From assembly GCF_009727055.1 (NCBI RefSeq), contig NC_052357.1:8853126-8917125 (forward strand): a DNA stretch of 64,000 nucleotides, given 5' to 3'. Source of the DNA: Benincasa hispida (taxonomy: Eukaryota; Streptophyta; Magnoliopsida; Cucurbitales; Cucurbitaceae). Each line of letters opens with the position of its first letter. Within the stretch, counting starts at the first letter, position 1. Both the position numbers and the translations under genes were made by a program. The notes beneath the pieces are model-generated. The model was not told the origin of the DNA, did not search any database, and was given only the letters and a program-made list of their open reading frames with translations. This document shows positions 33,404 through 44,834 of the stretch, piece by piece.

Positions 33404-34625
33404 ATATAAATACTTGAAATCAACATTTAGAAAAATAGTTTTTAAAATTTTTTAGTGTTCAATGACTATTTCTCCTTAATTTGTATAATTCTTAATATTA
33501 TCAAAATGCCCTCAAAGTCATTTACCTTACGTTACTATGTTTTCGTGGCTATTGCTAATGGCCAACTTTGGCTACCTCTGACCACCACCTCTGGCAACTA
33601 CCACCACCTATTCCAACGCGTGACCACCCTAAACATCCATATCCGATGATCATTATTTTAAATTATTAGTTGGTAGTATTTTATAATCATCATTTATAGT
33701 AATTTGATATTAAAAAAAAAACACTTTTAAGTATATAACAAACTAAACAAACTTATACATAAAAATACTTTTAAGAAAAAGTAGTCAAACACACTTGTTT
33801 CTTTTTAACAGTTTTAACAAAAATGCTTAAAATGAAATGACTTTTGGGAATATATTTTCTTCCAGTCAATGCAAACATGCTTCAAATGACTCAACTTAAA
33901 TGGTGTTTTTTTTTTTTTTTTTAAAAAAAAAGAGATAAAAGAATTAGCTAAAACAAATTATTTCTTATTTTTTTTAGGTGACACAACTACCTTTTTTTCG
34001 TCCCCTCATAATTTTAGATACTTTGATAAGATAGTTTAATTGACCAACTTAATTAAACTCTGCATTCCCAATCTTTTCGAATTCACATCTAATTTAATTT
34101 TACAAACAATTATTACTTGCTCAAATCAATTCAATTTTATACTTCAATACCTTTAAGAAAAAAGAATAGATAAAAGAAACTATTAAATGTGTGTTTTTTG
34201 AAAATAAATTACTTCAAGTAATTATAAATGAGAGGTAGGTTGGAACCAAGTAGTCAACACTAGGAGTTGTGCATACCCTACTGGCTTTAACATTTAATTA
34301 TGAAAATAGAACTATAAGAGCTTGTTTGGTAGAGAATCTGAAAACAAAAATTTGAAAATAAGGGATTCAATGAAAATAGAATTGTATTTTATGTTTTCAG
34401 ATATGTGTTTGGTAGTAGATTCAGAAACTGGATTCTAACTTAAATAAATGTTTAAAATGTGATTGATATTATATTTATAAATCATAAAACTTGTTGTAGT
34501 CACCCGCTAAATATTAGTTGACAATAAATATTAAATTCTTATAAATAGAAAAATCCCAAATATATTTACACTTTTAACAAAAAGTCCAAAAGTACTTTGT
34601 ACTTTTAGAATTTTTTGCTATCAAC
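33404..34625. other. Intergenic AT-rich region
   Basis: No gene seen. The frame at 33455-33649 is short and featureless. 33911-33933 is a T-then-A run (a 'tttt...aaaa' palindrome). A dispersed repeat copy lies at 34318-34560. Confidence 0.5.
34318..34560 (+). repeat. Dispersed repeat, copy 2
   Basis: Matches 21103-21420 phrase by phrase ('gggattcaatgaaaatagaa', 'tttataaatcataaaacttg', 'ctaaatattag'). Starts 'gcttgtttggtagagaat'. Class unknown. Confidence 0.5.
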
Positions 34626-35234
34626 TGTTGGGCTGATGACCCTTCACAAGTCCCAAATACTCAAGATCAATGTTGGGGAGATCAAGAAATGGCTTAGAAC
34701 AATTATGCCAAATCCTCGATGCTCGACTACTTGCTACTCAATCATCGATCAGAATTTCCTTCTCGTCTGACTAGTCTATGTTAAATCCTTGATGCAACTC
34801 GATGACAAAAGAACTAATACTCGATCGTACTCTATGGTTCTTGAATGATACTTGTACAACTCGAAGGTGAAAATGATGTACTCGAAGCTACTCAATAATG
34901 ATGAATCGATGCACGATTGACTTGATAATTTGATTACTCGATGCAATTTGAAATGTAAACGATTGGCGCACCATATGCAGTAAAGAATTACTTGATTGAA
35001 CAAGAAAGATGGTAACTCCACCTCAAATCCGGTGTTGGATGACTCTCCTTCATCCTTTACCTTTATCTCCTTTTGCATAAACATCTCTTCTTCCTTGAAG
35101 GTGACGTCTCTGCTCACTAGGAACTTCCTCTCAATAGGATGCGGCATTTTGAACCTTGGCACCCTCTGTAAAGCTTACAAACATACACTTGACTGTTCTG
35201 CCCTTTAACTTTCCCTTATTTTGGTGTACAAACC
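34626..35234 (-). mobile_element. Copia element C, 3' LTR joined to integrase tail
   Basis: Starts 'tgttgggctgatgac' at 34626, matching the 5' LTR stub 'tgttgggttgatga' at 37288. The minus frame 34776-35162 begins with the block after integrase (RKFLVSRDVTFKEEEMF) and then passes into LTR sequence. Reverse transcriptase and RNase H are therefore deleted and the integrase tail is fused to the LTR. Confidence 0.6.
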
Positions 35235-35594
35235 CTACACATCAAAGACCTTGAGGTTATCTAGGTTAGAAGGATGATTAGTCCACTTTTTCTCAGGGGT
35301 AAGCAAATCTAAAGATGTGTGAAGGCACTTATTTAAGGTATACACGGTATAGGATGCAACTTCTGTCCAAAAACTTTCCCCTAAGATAGCATCAGAGAGA
35401 AAACACCCAATCCTTTCCATTATGGTTCTATTTAGCCTCTTAGCAACCCCATTTTGTTGAGGTGTATATCTCACTGTTTTATGCCTAGTTATACCATTCT
35501 CATTACAAAATTTATCAAAGTGTTCATTGCAAAATTTAAGCCCATTATCGATTCTAAAGTATTTTAACCTTTTAGATGTTTGATTTTCTATCAT
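35235..35594 (-). pseudogene. Copia element C integrase core fragment
   Basis: Reads RLKYFRIDNGLKFCNEHF (second catalytic Asp in RIDNG), then RYTPQQNGVAKRLNRTIMER. The third catalytic residue, normally Glu in VAE, is Lys here (codon AAG). The N-terminal part with the first Asp is broken upstream (35600-35750). Confidence 0.8.
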
Positions 35595-35758
35595 GGCTTT
35601 CCATTCTTTAAACTTTCCAAATACTTGGTCCTTAGTTTTAAAAAAGTATATCTAACTTTTTCTAGAAAAATCATCTATAAAGGTTGAAAATACCTTGAGC
35701 CACTAAGGCTTGGTATAGAAGATGGTCCCCATAGTTTAGAATGGACATAGTCCAAAGC

Positions 35759-36049
35759 TCATTTGGTGGTGTGCTGAGATTTTGTGAAGCTTTGCCTGGT
35801 TGCTTTACCTAAAATGCAATGCTCATAAAAGGAAAGGTACTCATTGATACCTTTGGGCAGGCTTCCTTGATTGGACAGAGCTTGCATCCTTTTCTCATTA
35901 ACATGGGAGAGTTTTTTGTGCCATAAGTCAGCCTCTGTTAAACTTGTTGTTGAAGTTATGTAGGCACTTGTCATCATTTCTACTCCTCTCACAATGTAAA
36001 GGTCATTGACCTTTTCACCAACCAACACAACTTTGGAATCCCTAATCAC
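35759..36049 (-). pseudogene. Copia element C GAG-pre-integrase domain
   Basis: Minus frame with DLYIVRGVEMM, ADLWHKKLSHVNEKRMQAL and CILGKATRQSF: the zinc-binding pre-integrase module, with one expected Cys replaced (EHCILGK). Bounded by stops. Confidence 0.75.
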
Positions 36050-36140
36050 TTAAAAAACTCCACCTTTTCCTCTACATTCACACCTAATGGAGTCCAACAT
36101 GCCCAAAGATATCAAGTTTCTCTCGAGCAAAGGTACATGT

Positions 36141-36515
36141 CTAACATTTCTTAGAAGCGTCTGATCCGTCCTTTAGCTTCAAGGACACTAAACCAACCCC
36201 ATTTATCTTGCAGGCTTCATTGTTGCCCATGTACATTGATTCTCCATTTATTTCCTTATAAGTATTAAACCAAGGTCTGAAGGGTGTCATATAATAGGTA
36301 CATCCGGAGTCTAGCACCCAATCATGCTTCCCAAGAGGACTGATTTGGTTGATTTGATTTCTGGTAGAGGCTAAGGTATTAGAGTAAAAATAGGAACCTT
36401 CAACCACTGATGCTTCTAGTTGTTTCCCCTTCTGATCCTTCTCTTTTTCTTGGTTTTCCTTTTCAGACTGTAGCAATCTCTCATCAGGTGACCTTTCTTC
36501 TTGTAGTAATTTCAT
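36141..36515 (-). pseudogene. Copia element C protease region
   Basis: Minus frame with HDWVLDSGCTYYMTPFRPWF: the DSG aspartic protease motif, preceded by a Lys/Glu-rich linker where the zinc knuckle is expected. Frame lost at both ends. Confidence 0.75.
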
Positions 36516-36750
36516 CTCAACTTGGTCTTAGGCTTGTGCTCTTCACCTGACTGGTTTTTGTTCTCCTTAGACTGGTTCTGCTTGTTCTTCCCCTTAGCAA
36601 ATAGCCCCTCTGCACTAGGTTGCTCCTACTTGATTGACTGAAGCTCTAACTCTCTTGTTCTTAATGTTGAGATGATGGCATCAGTGGTGACTGATTCTCT
36701 GCTATACTTTAGAGCATTCTTCACCTCTTTATATGCTTCGGGTAGAGAGT

Positions 36751-37190
36751 TTAATAGCACAAAAGCCTCATTCTCGTCTCTAATTTTCTCAACAAAAACT
36801 CTGAGACTATCCTCTTGAATTCATCCAAATTTTCTGAAAGAGGCTTGGCAAAATCCATCTTGAACATGAAGAACTTCCCTTGCAGATACATCTTGTTGGG
36901 GAGATCCTTGGTGGCAAAAAGACCTTCTAGCTTGACCCACATCTTGTAAGCTGTGTCTTGATCAATTACTTGCCTCAAAATACTGTCACTAAGATTCAGA
37001 ACCAGAGTCCCATATGCTGTGAGCTCCATGTCTTCTCTTTCTTGTGTTGATATGGTGGTTGGTAGTGTTGATGGGTTCAAAAGGGCCTTATTTGCTCTTT
37101 GCTGTCCAAGAATGGCTTTGATTTTGGCCTTCCATAGGCCAAAACCGCCTTCCCATCAAACTTCTCGAATTCATACCTTGCAACAGCCAT
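36751..37190 (-). pseudogene. Copia element C gag
   Basis: The start ATG at 37190 gives MAVARYEFEKFDGKA, then a stop, resuming in the next frame as ELTAYGTLVLNLSDSILRQV...AYKMWVKLEGLF (36751-37080), a copia UBN2-type GAG. Broken by at least one frameshift and one stop. Confidence 0.75.
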
Positions 37191-37270
37191 TTCTGATTTG
37201 AACGAGTATCAAGTCTTGATTTCTTGAAAATCTTGAAGCTTCAAAAAGATGATCTTGATGACCTTTAAAT

Positions 37271-37282
37271 GCTCTGATACCA
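37271..37282 (-). other. Primer binding site of copia element C
   Basis: The plus strand reads 'gctctgatacca', the exact complement of TGGTATCAGAGC, the initiator tRNA-Met primer site. Five bases further lies the LTR end (37288). Only 14 bp of the 5' LTR survive before gypsy element B begins. Confidence 0.85.
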
Positions 37283-37703
37283 ATAATTGTTGGGTTGATG
37301 ATGTAACGACCCGACCCCCTAGGACTCAGGCTAGGGCGTTACCAATGCATGCATGCATGTAAGTTAAACCGACATTCTTTTAATATGAAATAAATGCTAA
37401 ATAAATGAGATAACTAAAAACATTTGCATTAAATTCAAATACTTAAAGTCAAGGATAGGGTACCCACAACTCATGAAAAGAAACAAATAAGTCTGAAAAC
37501 AAAACTGAAGTGGTAGTCTCAAATCTTAAAACTGAAAATGTAAAATATAATAGAAATATTAAAATATGAGCAAAAGCATGTAAACTAGTCCCCAGTGGCT
37601 CGATCAAGGATTCCTCTTATCAGTCGCCGATGCATCTCTACCCTTACTTGAAACAACATGAGAAAAAATGAGTATAAAAATACTCAGTAAGTAACCCCAC
37701 TAC

Positions 37704-39439
37704 TGATAACTTGTAGAAATACAAGTTATTTATGCTGCCTTATTAAGATATTGCGGCCAAAATAGAAGGAATTTGCGTTGATTATATGAAAATTAGCTTA
37801 GAAATACAATAAATATAAATTATCGCAATTACACCCACTAACATCATTAAGATGATAGAAGAGGATATTTCTACTTTGTTTTGCAGGAAACCATCAAGGC
37901 TCAACGAGAAACTGAACAACGCATCTCTATTACATTGCGCCTGTCAATCAACAATGAAGAGACGAATAACGGAATGACGGCGCAATGCGACAGTCGATCC
38001 TGAGCTAAATTTCAACCGCATGCGGTAATAAAAACAACACCGCATGCGAACAACCGATCGAAAGATGCAAATGAGCAATGCAAATGCGGAGGATTGTGAC
38101 ACGTGTACAACCTGTCTCTTATACACATCTAGATGTGTATAAGAGACAGCCCCTATAGAATTCAGAGAAAGATATACTCTATACGAGAATAATTGATACG
38201 AGGGCTAATTGTTGCTAAATTATTGAGAGAGAGGCTGAGCTGAGTACTGATCGGAAGAAATCCGGGAAGAGTAGAGACAAGGCCGAGAGGTGAGTCTCAG
38301 TGTGATTCTACCAGATCCCCGCCATGAAGCTCTGTGCTTAGATCCCTGCTACTGATTGAGTAAGCCTGAGAGGGAAGCTCATCCTTTCGCACGATCCATC
38401 CACGCCGACAAGCAAATCTCCATCCAAATCGGCGCTAAGACGTTGACATTTATTTGTATTTGTTTCTAACTCTATTATTTCATTCTCTTAATCTCTTCAT
38501 TCATAAATCATGTATTAGCGTTAAATATTGTTATTGAATGTCTCGATCACTTTCATTTCCACTTTTCTGTCTATTTTCGCTCCTTCATTAATCGATTTCT
38601 CCAGGAATTTTTCTTAATACCTTGGTAATTAATATGGATTAAACGAGTAACTTAATTTGTGCTTAGCTAAGGCATGCTAGACGACATCTTCACCTGTGAG
38701 AGCAGAAGTGAAGATGTCATTCTGATCTGTTGAGAGAAGTTTGAAAGAATGCGTTAACTAAAGCACATAGTACTTCCAGAGATGGAAGCAACCTTGCATT
38801 CATTACGTTCGTCCTTGTTTCACTATAGAGATGTGGGAACGCGGTCGATCACCGAGAGGTGTACGCTAAGGGAAAAGCGGAACTGTACTTATATCTTGAA
38901 TGAAATTAAGGAACTTACGATGTTTGTATTAATTATCTTCTCTGTTTCTGCTTCACATATAAGACTTGTCACCGCATTACACGATCTTTGTATAATCTTC
39001 ACAGCCAGCCTTCACCTCAATACCTTGTATCATGAAACCTGTATCTTGTATCATCTTAGCTTAGATTTACTTTATCGCAATTTACTTTAACGCAATTTAT
39101 GTTATTATCGCATTTTTACCGCTTTACTTTACTTTATCGCATGTTTAATTACTTGTACACAAACTCTTTTATAAATTGAAAAACCCCTAGTTGCATATAT
39201 CACAAACATAACGCAATAACCTCAAACAATCCCTGTGTTCGACCTCGGATCACACCGAGAAACTTGCGATAAAATTATACTTGGTTTCAATGCAAGGAAA
39301 CTTGTGACAACGCACAACATACTACAAAAACATTCATTAATAGTGTATATCTAGAAGTAGTATCACATATCATCGCATAAAATCTATGTCATCAAGCTTA
39401 TGGCATGGACTTGCATCATGCTAAAAATACGCGTTAACA
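37704..39439 (+). mobile_element. Solo LTR of the Athila-like family (S1)
   Basis: Starts TGATAACTTGTAGAAATAC and ends ...GCGTTAACA, flanked by perfect 5-bp duplications ACTAC (37699-37703 and 39440-39444). It aligns in reverse with the LTRs of element E. An adapter junction at 38112-38149 replaces roughly 125 bp that the other copies carry there, including the TATA region. A sense frame at 38782-39090 parallels frames in both E LTRs. Confidence 0.85.
38112..38149. other. Tn5 mosaic-end adapter junction (assembly artefact)
   Basis: Third 38-bp copy of the back-to-back mosaic ends. It lies inside the S1 solo LTR between 'gacacgtgtacaac' and 'cccctatagaattc', words that in element E's LTR are about 125 bp apart with plant sequence between them. 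Confidence 0.97.
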
Positions 39440-39572
39440 ACTACTGGGGTCAGGCTAGGCATCTATGTCCTCTAGATGCCTACCTCTAGTGGAACATTAA
39501 TACTCCTCTAGTCCTCATGGAACTCATACATGAAAACTGATTTTTATTCTACTGTAGTTAAGTATGCCCACT

Positions 39573-39840
39573 ACCTCTAGTAAGTCCATTAGGACCCACA
39601 ACCTCTGGTGAATCCCGAAGGAAAGCAACACCTCTAGTGAATCTTGAAGGAAACACAACCTCTAATGGATCCTGAAGGAAACCACCACCTCTAATGAATC
39701 CCAAAGGAAACAAAACCTCTGGTGAATCCCAAAGGATAACACCACCTCTAGGGAATCCTGAAGGTAACACAACATCTGGTGAATCCCGAAGGATAATACC
39801 ACCTCTAGTGAATCTCGAAGGAAACACAACATCTAGTGGG
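39573..39840 (+). repeat. 28-29-bp minisatellite in gypsy B LTR
   Basis: About nine units of 'cctctggtgaatcccgaagg' + 'aaacacaa', with lengths mostly alternating 28 and 29. The minus-strand open frame at 39558-39827 (Phe/Arg/Gly repeats) is its translation. Units vary too much and have no spacers, so this is not CRISPR. Confidence 0.8.
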
Positions 39841-41599
39841 TATCTAACTAATTAATGAGGACACTATCACAATCTCAACATCACAAGTATCGCAACATGG
39901 TTCTATAACATACATATACATCTCAACATCATAGTTCTATAGCATACATATACATCACACCATCATGGCTCTACAACATACATATACGTCTCACCATCCT
40001 CAGATCAAATACAACCTCATGGAATCAAATATCATCTCATGCTTGCATTCAAGTATCTATGTGCACAATTAATCTTTCAGATCCTCATACAAGAATACAT
40101 CAGTTATACTATACGATCAGTCGATCATGATATCGTTCTGTCATAATGTCCATCTATCATGCTAGCATACATCTAGTGCCTAGTCCGTGGGAAGTTTCCA
40201 GTAGTAAGATTACTTACCTTGATATTAGGTTGAACCAAAAAGCAATTGAATCTTTGTGAAATTCTCGAATCCTTAATCAATTCTAAACATAAACCAAGCT
40301 TTAAAATTAATAACTCAATCCTAATTCCAAATTCCCAAATATTACCAAATATTTCCAAACAAACTTACCTAAGATGTGGTCCGATTCGAATTCACCTTCA
40401 AACGTTGAATTTAAGCCCAAACAATTATTCGAGCAACCAACACCCTTCTAATCTTCACAATCTTGGAATTTAATCCTAGTACTTAAACCAAAATAAATCT
40501 TAACCTTTAGGTTCACACTCCTAAGAGTAAAATCCCGCCAAAATCCACAACAAAACTTAATAACTTAATTTGTATAAATTACACTCGAACCAAACAAGTA
40601 ACAAAGCCCCAAAGCATACCAAAATCCTTGCCGAAATCACTTTAACTTTGCTTGTCAGCACGCCAAAAGTCTCTTAAGCTTCTTCAAACTATCAAGTCCA
40701 ACCTCCAAAATCCTGATTGAAGTGATAATTAAACACAATATTTATTGGCTATTCTAGATCTTCAACAAACCCATGAAAATCATTTAGATCTTAACCCAAA
40801 ACTCAAGACTCCCTTAAGATTACGCAGTGGCGACCGACGAACTCAAGCAATGGCTAAGGCCTCGACGGTGGCAAAAAATTTGATGGCTGAACATGGACGG
40901 CTAGTTAGGGTGTCGAATGGCCTCACGGAGCTGAAACCCGAGCGACGACATGTGGCTGGACAGCGTCAAGCGGTGGCTGGACGAATCCACTTGGTGGGCG
41001 ATCTAGCGTGAGGGCTGGGCGAACAGATTGGGACGACTCTACTCGGCGGGCGAGCTGGCATGAGGGCTGGGCGAACAGATCAGGCAGTTTTTTGCTACTG
41101 GCTTGGTCGATGGCGAGAGAAGATGGCTTGGCGGTGTCGATGATAACGTGCGACTGGGTCTGAACAGTGGAAGTTAAGGCAGTTGCTAGGGCACGTGAAC
41201 AGAAAGGGGAATACAAAAGCAGAGGGAGGGGTGGGGTCTCGGGCAACACGAGGAAGAAGAAAAGGGGGAGGGGAAGAAAAAGAAAAAGAATAGGAAAAGG
41301 AAAGGAAAGAATAAAAAAAAAAATCAAAGAATAAAATATACCTTATTTTATTTTATTCTTTTCCTAATCCACATAATTCTTTAAATTCCCTTCCTTTTAA
41401 AAAAAATAATAACTTATGCCAATCATTTTCAACATAAATAATTTCCAACGTCAACAATTAAATTCCCATAATTACACTTAAAGTCAAAAATTCCAAAAAC
41501 GCCCCCAATTAAAAGAAAATACTGAAATTACATTACTAACAAAATTTGGGGTGTTATATTCTTCCCCACTTATGGAACTTTCGTCCTTGAAAGTTTACT

Positions 41600-42092
41600 C
41601 CTGGAATAGCTCCGGGTACTAGGCCCTCATCTCATCCTCTCGCTCCCAAGTGGCTTCCTTGAACTGATGAATCTGCCACAGGACTTTCACAAATGCTATC
41701 TCCCTGTGGCGTAATGTCTTTATCTCTCTGGCGAGAATCTCTACAGGTTTCTCCTCGTAGCTCAAGTTGTCATTCAACTACAAGGACTCAAAGTCAACTA
41801 CATGTGACGAGTCTGTCACATACTTTCTTAGCATCGAAACATAGAAGACATTATGAACTGAAGACAGTGCTGGAGGCAATGCCAATCGATACGCTACAGG
41901 GCCAATTCGTTCCAAGACCTCGCAAGGTCCAATGTGTCTCGGACTCAACTTCCCTTTCCTGCTAAACCTCATAATACCTTTCATAGAGGCCACTTTTAAG
42001 AACATTTTAACAACAGTCTCAAATTCCATGTCCTTACATCTCACATCGGCATAACTCTTTTGTCTGCTCTGAGCTATTTGCATACTAGCCTG
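41600..42092 (-). pseudogene. Gypsy B integrase C-terminus with chromodomain
   Basis: The minus frame 41778-42083 reads KSYADVRCKDMEFE...KGKLSPRHIGPCEVLERIGPVAY and FYVSMLRKYV, the C-terminal fold of chromovirus integrase. It continues (41604-41777) through SYEEKPVEILAREIKTLRHR and VLWQIHQFKEATWEREDEM, a chromodomain with its TWE block. Chromodomains steer insertion toward heterochromatin. An in-frame stop lies near the end. A purine tract, then the LTR, follows at 41560-41580. The Tekay/Del-like group fits best. Confidence 0.8.
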
Positions 42093-42097
42093 ATCTT

Positions 42098-43775
42098 TGA
42101 TAACGGGTAGAAATACACGTTATTATAGCTCAAATAAGTAAAACAATGAGAGAATGCGATGGTAAAAATAAGCAATATCATGTCCAAATGCGCTAAACTG
42201 AAGAAATTGCGATCACATGCGCCCATCGCATAAAAGCAGTTAATTTACTTAGTTTGTGTAGGAAAAATGTGTTGGAGCAAGGGAAATTGCGATCCAAAGA
42301 AATTAGGCATCAGCGCGCTTGAAGATTGCGATTGTAAAGTCATGCAATCGTATGCGATCGTGAGAAGTTGCTAAAAAAGGTGGCTGCATAAAGACTGCGC
42401 ATCAAGGTGACAACATAATAAATCATGATGGGACGGAAAGCTGATGAAGGTCGAATCCAAATTTAGTTGACAAGCCGTTAAAGCCACATTGTAGCAAGTA
42501 CACTCAACTTTCGGTGACCATTAATCGGCGCATCAGAGCAGGAATTTAATGACTGCCCATTATTGCAATCATTAGAGAGAAAGGCTGCTTCACCTTGAGC
42601 TCTATAAATACCGAAGGCCACCATTGTAATAGGATATCAAGAATATACAAGTTAGGAGCTATTAGTCTGTTCACGTACATACCCATACTTAGACTTAGAG
42701 GACGGAGACAAGCAAGGAGACGAGGAAACCAAAAGATCATTCCTGGACAGATCGAGAGACTGCCGGAAAATTTTATAAAGGAGAGAGGGCCAACATTTGT
42801 GAGAGCAAGGATATGCATCTGGACAGAGTTGAAGTGAAAAAGAATAGTGTAAAAGGCCACTGGAAGCAAGACATTACTTACCGGGCTTCTTATCTCTAAA
42901 TTCCATTTGTTATTTTGTATCCAGTACTTTATTTATAGAAAATGGAAATCTTGTTTCAATCTATGTTCAATCTCTCCATACTTCGCATGAGTAGCTAAAT
43001 TTATGAATGGGTTGAGAGGTACTTAGCTAGCATGACTTAAGATTTACATTTTATGTGATCATTTTGTCTTATGTATGCGTCATTCACTATTTAGAGATAC
43101 TTGAGAGAGTAGTCTAAGGATAGAATCTAGACTTGAGAGAGTCAGATTAGAATCTAGGCTTGAGAGAGTCAGATTAGAACTGCATAAGCAAGAAATAGAA
43201 ACTTAGACATAAGTTTTATTGCTATTAACACATCGCATGCACCCTAGAAATAGGATATGATAGTATGTGGTCACCTTATTTATGTGTGCATCATTCATCA
43301 TCGCATAGACAATAATAGAGGCTTAGACATAAGTCCTATCGACTTTTTCATATACATCGCATGCGTCCTAGAAATAGGAATTATGCCATTTTGCATTGAG
43401 AGATGACGTGCTGTTATTTGTGTGTAGCATGATCGCATAACTTGTGCATAATCTTAAGAAGTGTTAGCTAAACCTCTTCTCAACCCCTTCATCGCATACT
43501 CATTGTAACTCTCGATTTCATCAACTCTTTGTTTAAACTTCGTTGCATAGGAAATACTCTTAATCAAAACATTATCCAACTCATTTGTTTCACCACTGCA
43601 AGAGAATCAAAGTAACTGTCGCATATTTACTCAGTAGTCCCTGTGTTCGACACTGGACTTACCAGGAAACCTAGTGAGGCTTATACTTGGGTCTTATTAG
43701 GAAAACTTACACGTTCATCGCATAACACATCACCGCAAACTCATACCATAATCGCATCACAATTCACATGCATCA
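42098..43775 (+). mobile_element. Solo LTR (S2) inside gypsy B integrase
   Basis: 1,678 bp beginning TGATAACGGGTAGAAATACA and ending ...CATGCATCA, flanked by ATCTT (42093-42097) and ATATT (43776-43780), a 5-bp duplication with one mismatch. Removing it and one flank restores the integrase reading register. A TATA box (ctataaatac, 42602-42611) marks the plus sense. Its first 30 bp resemble S1 and element E LTRs, so it is a related family. Confidence 0.8.
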
Positions 43776-44829
43776 ATATTCTATATTGGCTCATTCGTGG
43801 TCTGCACTAGTTTAGGTCCTAGTAATTTCCTCTCTCCTACCTCATCCCAACACACAAGAGACCTGAAACTCTTTCCATATAGGGCCTCAAATGGTGACAT
43901 CCCAATAGTGGACTGGTAGCTGTTATTATAAGCAAACTTCATTAAATGCAAGTGAGCATCCCAGCTTCCTAAAAACTCTATGGCACAGACACACAACATA
44001 TCTTCCAGTATCTGATTCAATCACTCTATCTGCCCATTAGTTTATGGGTGAAAAGCTATACTGAAATCCAACCGGGTCCCTAAAGCTACCTGAAGGTTCT
44101 TCTAGAAGTTAGACATGAAACGAGGGTCTCTGTCCGACACAATGGACACAGGCACTTCGTGCAATCTCACCACCTCTTTCATATATATCTGTGCCCACTT
44201 ATTTATTGAAAAGGTGGACTTTCCAGGTATGAAATGTGCTAATTTAGTAAGTTTATCTACCACAACCCAAATCACAGTGAAACCTTTGGCTATTCGGGGA
44301 AACCTCACAATGAAGTCCATAAGCACGTGCTTCCACTTCCATTCTGGCACACTTCATGGTTATAAAAAGCCTGCTGGCTTCTGTCTCGAGGCTTTCACTT
44401 GCTGGCACACCAAGCACTTATTGACAAACTCCGCAATCTCTCTTTTCATATCATTCCACTAGTAATAACGTTTCAAGTACTGATACATCTTGGTGTTGCC
44501 GAGATGAATCGAGAATAAGGAACTGTGAGCCTCTGACAACAACTCATTCTTAAGATCATTATCTGTTGGCACACACAAACATCCCTGATAAAGGAGACCA
44601 CCTTCCACTGATACCGAGAATTTTCCATCCTGGCCTGACTCCACCTTACAAACTCTCTCCTCTAGATAAGGGTCATACCACTGTGCATCTATAATTCTCT
44701 GCCTTAGACTCAATTGCATTGACAACTGTGCTAACTGTGTCATGACCTTCCCCACTGCCATTGCAATCACTGCCCGCTCTAGCTCCTTGCACAAATGAGT
44801 TTGTCTAGTAATGAGGGCTGCTGAATGAG
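43776..44829 (-). pseudogene. Gypsy B integrase zinc-binding and core domains
   Basis: Minus-strand pieces: 44459-44833 with RQRIIDAQWYDPY...EAHSSLFSIHLGNTKMYQYL (zinc-binding region); 44102-44350 with WKWKHVLMDFIVRFPR (first catalytic Asp), WVVVDKLTKLAHFIP and VSDRDPRFMS (second Asp); 43781-44020 with HLMKFAYNNSYQSTIGMSPFEALYG. The stretch that should carry the catalytic Glu (about 44020-44100) is broken by stops. Confidence 0.8.
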
Positions 44830-44834
44830 CCACC

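Larger units (their letters stand above)
37302..41559 (-). mobile_element. Gypsy chromovirus element B, 3' LTR (interrupted by a solo LTR)
   Basis: On the minus strand the LTR starts TATAACACCCCAAATTTT at 41559, directly after a polypurine tract, and ends ...GGGTCGGGTCGTTACA at 37302. Without the 1,741-bp insertion at 37704 and its duplication, it is about 2.5 kb. It holds a 28-29-bp minisatellite (39573-39840), a GC-rich segment with duplicated 'gggctgggcgaacagat' (about 40980-41090) and a purine tract (about 41240-41320). Frames at 40745-41011 and 40923-41327 lie in it and show no known domain. Confidence 0.7.

Noticed and set aside
39573..39840. CRISPR-like regular array
   Set aside because: Units are contiguous without unique spacers and diverge from each other; the DNA is a plant nuclear genome.
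40745..41327. GC-rich frames on both strands as a captured host gene
   Set aside because: Lies within the 3' LTR of gypsy B; I recognise no domain, and duplicated phrases point to repeat expansion.
42546..42869. Opposed 107- and 80-codon frames around 42546-42869
   Set aside because: Inside solo LTR S2, next to its TATA box; no domain.
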